NCBI GenBank assembly: GCA_047967505.1
Contig: CM106540.1
DNA: 64,000 nt
Strand: one strand, 5' to 3'
Source of the DNA: Dipteris shenzhenensis
Lineage: Eukaryota > Polypodiophyta > Polypodiopsida > Gleicheniales
Position numbers and translations under genes: made by a program. Shown piece after piece: positions 60,301-64,000 of the stretch. A model generated the notes under the pieces. The model was not told the origin of the DNA, did no database searches, and saw nothing but the letters and a program-made list of their open reading frames with translations. Positions within the stretch are counted from its first letter, which is position 1. Every line of letters begins with the position of its first letter.

Positions 60301-61725
60301 CCACCGGGTAAACATGCTATTGGCACACGATGGGTATTTAAAGTCAAACGGAAGCCAGATGGCTCCATTGACAGATATAAAGCCAGGCTGGTTGCTAAAG
60401 GCTATGCTCAGAAAAAGGGCATAGATTATGAGGAGACTTTTGCTCCTACATCCCGGATGACCACCATCCGCTCAGTAATTGCAATGGCTGCCCATTTTGA
60501 GTGGAATGTTCATCAGTTGGACATCAAAACAGCCTTCTTAAATGGGGACTTGCTGGAAGAGGTGTATGTCAAACCACCTCCGGGTTTTGAAATTACAGCA
60601 AATGCACTTCAAGTCTGCAAGCTTAATAAAGCTTTATATGGGCTGAAACAGGCCCCTCGTGCATGGTATGCCAAGATACATGCCTTTTTGACCAGCAAGG
60701 GGCTGCACAATAGTCCTACTGAGAGCACCCTCTACATCAAGATGGATGGGGGGGAAATATTAGTCATCCTTCTTTATGTTGATGACTTACTGCTCACAGG
60801 GTCCAATGACGACAAAATTGCAGATTTCAAAACTGATTTGCAGACCCACTTTGATATGTCAGATTTGGGGCTGCTTCATTTTTATTTGGGGATCCAGTTC
60901 TCTCATGAGAGACGTGGCACTGTTATGTCTCAGTCCAAGTATGTTCAGAAACTTTTGGACAGATTTAACATGCAAGAGTGTAAGCCCATATCTACTCCTA
61001 TGGAACCGGGGCTGAAACTCACAATGCATGATGCAGGAGAATCAGTTGATGCCACACTTTACAGTCAAGCTGTTGGATGCCTCATATATCTCTGCAATAC
61101 TAGGCCTGATATTCAGTTTGCAGTATCTCAGGTGAGCAGGTATATGCACAGCCCTAAAACTATGCATTGGCAGGCAGTTAAGCGCATCTTCCGTTATTTG
61201 CAAGGCACCAAGTCTTTTGGCTTACTATTTCCCAGGGGGGGTGACTTGCAGATGCATGCCTACAGTGATTCAGATTGGGCTGGTGATTATGACACTAGGC
61301 AGTCCACTAGTGGCAATTGTTTCTTTTTGGGAAAATCTTGCATTTCATGGCTAAGCAAGAAACAATCTACAGTGGCTACCTCATCATGTGAAGCTGAGTA
61401 CAGGGCAGCTTTCACAGCAACAATGGAATGTGTCTGGCTGAGACGTTTATTTGCTGATCTTTATCTGTCTTTGGAGGGTCCTTCTCCAATTCTCACTGAT
61501 AGTCAGAGTGCCATTGCAGTGGCAAAGAATCTAGTGTTTCATGCTCGCACGAAGCACATTGAGGTTCACTATCATTACGTCAGAGAGAAGTTACATGCAG
61601 GAGAGATCAGTATGATCTTTGTGTCCACACATGACAACGTTGCAGATATCTTCACCAAAGCACTACCACGTGAGAAGTTCGAGGCATTTCGCAGTGCCCT
61701 GAACTTATATCCGTTTGGTGATTGA
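57382..61725 (+). CDS. Inner copia gag-pol polyprotein, intact
   Basis: ATG 57382 to TGA 61725 encodes 1447 residues, a normal copia length. In order it holds the gag (LDGTNYSLWSFMVRN near residue 19) and a zinc knuckle CHYCKKPGHHIAEC at about 284-297. The protease YFDSGASKHI is at about 390. The GAG-pre-integrase (LWHARYGHMN) is at about 528, and the integrase finger CEGCILGKMH follows. The integrase core has D in HSDVCGP (about 594), D in RTDRGGEY (about 656) and E in NGKAERKNRT (about 693). RT has WVFKVKRKPDG (about 984) and the catalytic YVDDLLLTG (about 1132). RNase H has YSDSDWAGDYDTRQSTSG (about 1294) and TKHIEV (about 1391). All catalytic residues are present and there is no stop. The frame is also open for 178 codons upstream, but without an ATG. 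Confidence 0.95.
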   Translation: MAHQNQNDFQFGGLSQEDKLDGTNYSLWSFMVRNILISRNLWDYVNGDEIRPADIAPATPPHQGGGRGRAQGAAAGQVVGAATVNTPEQKRWDSRDALALSCISLSVKRSIIPHIRSCKTSRAAWDILESMYAARNDARVSFLKRELTNTHMEEGDSMSAHLTKLQDLREQLLNIDEIIPDSEMITTTLNSLPESYLSFHTSLNLSLRGGANPLSFHELIGLLLQEEQTRKNLASRAGEQAMLSKFKSKTKGQAKTAANQPSSGSGQPSQKAKSDASKPKKKGFCHYCKKPGHHIAECRKRIAKEKKNSSGMAVSDSAPCASDSGDAAANFVGQDYAFLSCISDSKLAVPDARDSTASCSDDTYAFLTCSFDSPSDASAFSVDETLNTWYFDSGASKHITSRKCLFTSLHPPPVGKKVTCANNSSYSVRGTGAVELTAIDGSIFRLSDVLYVPGITKNLLSVSTLNRDGFQVIFEDDKCAVRDREANYALMLSGTLLRGLFQLDIFQKRAAHALAISSPTVAMQNADLWHARYGHMNYNSLMTLQKFSMVDALPPLEIPPPHACEGCILGKMHRFPFKKDGSVKAVRKLQLIHSDVCGPMRTPSLGGHLYFVTFIDDYSNFTWVYGLKKKSEVFTVFKHFSAMVENETGLKIQILRTDRGGEYLSAEFDAFLKQKGIVHQLTVRLTPQQNGKAERKNRTLMEMDRCMLKSKHMPHKFWLEGLMCANYILNRAPTKALKTKTPFEVWNDRKPSVDHFQVFGCLAYAHVPVEFRHKLSDKAIKCIFVGYSAESKGYRLYNPATRKIIVSRDVIFSENSAYTQGEFQMPSPSEDVFQGLLPIALGSPADFSDPNQNLQQPSHASVPPRDVMPPPQEVEQVVQQEIADIHAAKTVPNWLLQTLRESKLDAPLPGRTRSAARHMEGANSVESAYAGTLLDEEEPATFEEAQGNVHWMNAMHDELQSIAKNQTWDVVDLPPGKHAIGTRWVFKVKRKPDGSIDRYKARLVAKGYAQKKGIDYEETFAPTSRMTTIRSVIAMAAHFEWNVHQLDIKTAFLNGDLLEEVYVKPPPGFEITANALQVCKLNKALYGLKQAPRAWYAKIHAFLTSKGLHNSPTESTLYIKMDGGEILVILLYVDDLLLTGSNDDKIADFKTDLQTHFDMSDLGLLHFYLGIQFSHERRGTVMSQSKYVQKLLDRFNMQECKPISTPMEPGLKLTMHDAGESVDATLYSQAVGCLIYLCNTRPDIQFAVSQVSRYMHSPKTMHWQAVKRIFRYLQGTKSFGLLFPRGGDLQMHAYSDSDWAGDYDTRQSTSGNCFFLGKSCISWLSKKQSTVATSSCEAEYRAAFTATMECVWLRRLFADLYLSLEGPSPILTDSQSAIAVAKNLVFHARTKHIEVHYHYVREKLHAGEISMIFVSTHDNVADIFTKALPREKFEAFRSALNLYPFGD

Positions 61726-61750
61726 TCAGCCTTGTACATGACATTGGCAC

Positions 61751-61760
61751 TGCAGGGGGG
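61751..61760 (+). other. Polypurine tract of the inner copia
   Basis: tgcagggggg lies directly before the 3' LTR and is the usual plus-strand primer. Confidence 0.8.
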
Positions 61761-62035
61761 TGTTGGAATTATATCTATAATTCAGCAGTGACCAATGTAA
61801 TATAATAAGTTAGTTAGGGGCACTTTTCCCTCTTTTAGAGGTTTTTCCCCCTAACTGCAGTTAGTTCACTAACTATGGTTAGTGACTACTAAGGTTTTGT
61901 CACTATGACAAAACCTTATCTACACTACTTTGTGTTGTACTCTTTACACACTCTATTGAGCAACTACAGCTTTCAAGCTTACGTCTCTCTCACTCTCTCT
62001 TGCTCTCACTCTCTCTATCTATCTCCATTCCTTCA
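61761..62035 (+). repeat. 3' LTR of the inner copia
   Basis: It is 275 bp and reads identically to 56120-56394. It is followed by the aaaat target copy. Confidence 0.96.
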
Positions 62036-62040
62036 AAAAT

Positions 62041-62251
62041 GCCTCAGATCCGATAATGGGGGTGAGTATGTGTCACATGCTTTTGTGCAGTTTTGCGAAG
62101 CTAAGGGCATCAAACAGGAACTCACAGCCCCTCATAATGCATCTCAAAATGGTGTAAGTGAGCGGATGAATCGAACTGTTCAGGAGAAGGTTCGATGTAT
62201 GTTGTCTTATGCTGCATTGCCCCATGGCTTTTGGGCAGAAGCCGTGCAAAC
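62041..62251 (+). pseudogene. Outer copia integrase, middle part
   Basis: It resumes the frame left at 56119 with CLRSDNGGEYVSHAF, then QNGVSERMNRTVQEK (catalytic E) and LPHGFWAEAVQT. It stops where the MITE begins. The last eight bases (62244-62251, gtgcaaac) are one copy of the MITE target duplication. Confidence 0.9.
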
Positions 62252-62737
62252 CATAGTTAGGGGAAACGGAAACCGGGAAACGGGGAACGGAAACGGAAAC
62301 GAAAACGTTTCGGGATTTCTGGGAGGGCTGAAACGGGGAAACGCCACGTCAGCAAGGGAGGGGAGTAGATGATGATGGAGGGCTGAAGCAGGCTGCAGGA
62401 GAGAAAGGAGAGGAAAGGAGTGAATGGGGCTGAAGCAGGGCTGGAAAACCTTGAGGATGGAGAGAGTATGAGGCTGAAGGAGTGGAAGGAGCCTGGAGAC
62501 CAAAATCAAAAGCAAAAAGACAAAAAATGTGATTTTAGAGACCTAGCAGCCTGTGTTGTCTGAAACGGCACGTTTCAGGGCTCTGAAACGCGTTTCAGAC
62601 TGGCTGAAACGTTTCAGCCAGCCGTTTCAGGGTCCTGAAACGTTTCAAACCCTGAAACGCGTTTCAGGAAACGGGGCTTCTCTGAAACGGTGTTTCAGGC
62701 CTGGCTGGGCTCTGAAACGCGTTTCAGCGTAACTGTG
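62252..62737. mobile_element. hAT-like MITE with GAAACG palindromes
   Basis: The 486-bp segment is flanked by an 8-bp duplication gtgcaaac (62244-62251, 62738-62745). Its ends are imperfect inverted repeats, catagttagg and cgtaactgtg (8 of 10 match). An 8-bp target duplication with CA...TG ends is the hAT signature. It contains no transposase. It is filled with about 23 AAACG/CGTTT motifs, several as perfect palindromes gaaacgcgtttc and gaaacgtttc. These resemble the subterminal repeats that hAT transposases bind. Confidence 0.85.
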
Positions 62738-64000
62738 GTGCAAACAGCAGTTCACATTATTAACAGGTCGCCAAACAAGGCTTTGGAGTTGAAAGTGCCA
62801 GAGGAGGTGTGGTCTGGCAAGCCACCCTCATATAAGCACTTACGTGTGTTTGGCTGCGAGTGCTTTGCTCATGTACGCAAAGAACTGCGCACCAAACTGG
62901 AGCCAAAGTCTCTCAGATGCATCTTCATGGGTTATGGTGACGAAGGTGAAATGGGGTACAGGTTATGGGATCCCGTTAAACGGAAGATTATACGCAGCAA
63001 TGATGTCATCTTTAAAGAGGATAGTGTACACAAGGAACCCGTGCAACCTGTGGAATACAGGAGGGTTATTTATGATGATGATGGACAACAAAGAATGCCC
63101 TTTTATATGCAGCAGCAGGCTGCTGCAGATAACCCTGTTCAAGAGGGTATACAGGCTGGAAATCAGCCAGATAATTTTGCCAATGATGCACCACTGGATA
63201 TGCCAGCAAATGGGGCTGTAGAACAGCCAAGTATGGTGGTACAGCCACCCGTCATGCATGACGAACAGGCTAGACAGCAGCCTAATCCGGAACATTTTGT
63301 TAGGAGGAGCACCCGTGTACAACGGCCTCCTGACAGGTTTGTTCCAGGAGCCAATAATGTGGCTGATTTTATCATGCTGGAGAAAGCCATGCAATCTGAA
63401 ATGGACTCCCTACTTCAAAATGATACATGGGACTTGGTGCAGCTACCTGCAGGCAGAAAGGTTTTGCCATGCAAGTGGGTTTACAAAGTCAAAGTGGATT
63501 CAAATGCTTTACCGAGGTATAAAGCCAGATTGGTTGCCAAGGGATTTAAGCAGGAGAAAGGTATTGACTTTGATGAGATCTTTTCCCCTGTAGTCAAGAT
63601 GACTACTTTGAGAGCAGTGTTAGCTCTTGTTGCTCATGAGGACATGGATTTATGTCAGATGGATGTGAAGACTGCTTTTCTTCACGGAGATCTCCATGAT
63701 GAGATCTATATGAGTCAGCCAGAGGGATATGCTGTTAAAGGGAAAGAGCAGCTTGTGTGTAAACTCAAAAGGAGCTTGTATGGACTCAAGCAGGCACCAA
63801 GAGAATGGTACAAGAAGTTTGATGCCTTCATGCAGTCCCAAGGGTATCATAGGTGTGAGACCGATCATTGCTTGTACACCAAACGGGCAAAGGATGGCAG
63901 TTTGATGCTACTCATTCTATATGTGGATGACATGCTGATTGCCAGTAAATCTCAGCATGAGATTAATGCTTTGAAGAAACAACTGCATAAGTCTTTTGAC
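62738..64000 (+). pseudogene. Outer copia integrase end and reverse transcriptase
   Basis: After the MITE the frame continues AVHIINRSPNKA, KPPSYKHLRVFGCECFAHV and the linker. RT then follows with CKWVYKVKVDSN, YKARLVAKGFKQEKG, MDVKTAFLHGD, SLYGLKQAPREW and the catalytic YVDDMLIAS near 63918-63945. It is open to the window edge. RNase H and the 3' LTR lie outside. I count it as a pseudogene because of the upstream frameshift and two insertions, although this part itself looks undamaged. Confidence 0.88.

Larger units (their letters stand above)
56120..62035 (+). mobile_element. Inner Ty1/copia element, complete
   Basis: The 5916-bp element has two 275-bp LTRs, a primer binding site, a polypurine tract, one long gag-pol frame and a 5-bp target duplication (aaaat). 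It sits inside the integrase of the outer copia, in the same orientation. The LTRs read identically by eye, which points to a very recent insertion. Copia copy 1 (481-3630) is an old relative. Confidence 0.96.
52761..64000 (+). mobile_element. Outer Ty1/copia element, interrupted, runs off the right edge
   Basis: It has a 203-bp LTR, a primer binding site, a 1.45-kb leader and a gag-pol interrupted by the inner copia (56120-62035) and a MITE (62252-62737). Removing both leaves a continuous integrase. The 3' part (rest of RNase H, 3' LTR) is outside the window. Its protein wording is close to the gag-less copia at 36498-40159 and resembles Tnt1-like copia elements. Confidence 0.88.

Noticed and set aside
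59609-60424. Short plus- and minus-strand frames inside the inner copia
   Set aside because: They are shadows of the intact 57382-61725 frame.

Overview
This window looks like nuclear DNA of a seed-free or gymnosperm-type vascular plant with a large, repeat-filled genome. It is AT-rich, gene-poor and built mostly from nested LTR retrotransposons and decayed LINEs. Only two host genes can be supported. One is an intact, intronless SMT2-type sterol C-24 methyltransferase (14312-15400, minus). The other is the last three exons of a plastid sigma factor (47293-48209, minus). A plastid-type trnP-GGG fragment at 12034-12092 favours a non-flowering lineage, because angiosperm plastids lack that gene. 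A fern is my best guess; this is inference.

Layout. 0.5-12 kb is a four-level nest: an old Ty1/copia copy is cut by an LTR element (LTR 3631-4433), which is cut by a decayed Ty3/gypsy element (4931-12024), which holds a solo LTR (7646-8840, target duplication CTCGT). 12-19.8 kb holds SMT2 in otherwise unrecognised sequence. 19.8-22.9 kb is a decayed minus-strand LINE. 22.9-27.3 kb is mostly unassigned. 27.3-30.7 kb is a non-coding LTR element (TSD GGGAT, LARD-like). 30.7-35.4 kb is decayed gypsy sequence. 36.5-40.2 kb is a copia element (TSD TCACC) that has lost its primer binding site and gag. 40-47 kb holds a LINE zinc-finger remnant, a PIF1-like helicase remnant and simple repeats. 47.3-48.2 kb holds the sigma-factor exons. 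50.1-51.3 kb is another LINE remnant.

From 52.8 kb to the right edge lies a copia element (outer) interrupted twice. A complete, apparently intact 5.9-kb copia (inner, 56120-62035) has LTRs that look identical and a TSD of AAAAT. A 486-bp hAT-like MITE (62252-62737) has an 8-bp TSD. Removing both insertions restores the outer integrase frame, although an older frameshift remains upstream.

The most unusual signals are these. The two different copia families share leaders crowded with GTAC/CGTACG motifs, and long perfect palindromes in their LTRs. The MITE is packed with GAAACG palindromes. The sigma-factor exons are too short to show as long open frames. Local tandem duplications with periods of 31-115 bp recur across the whole window.
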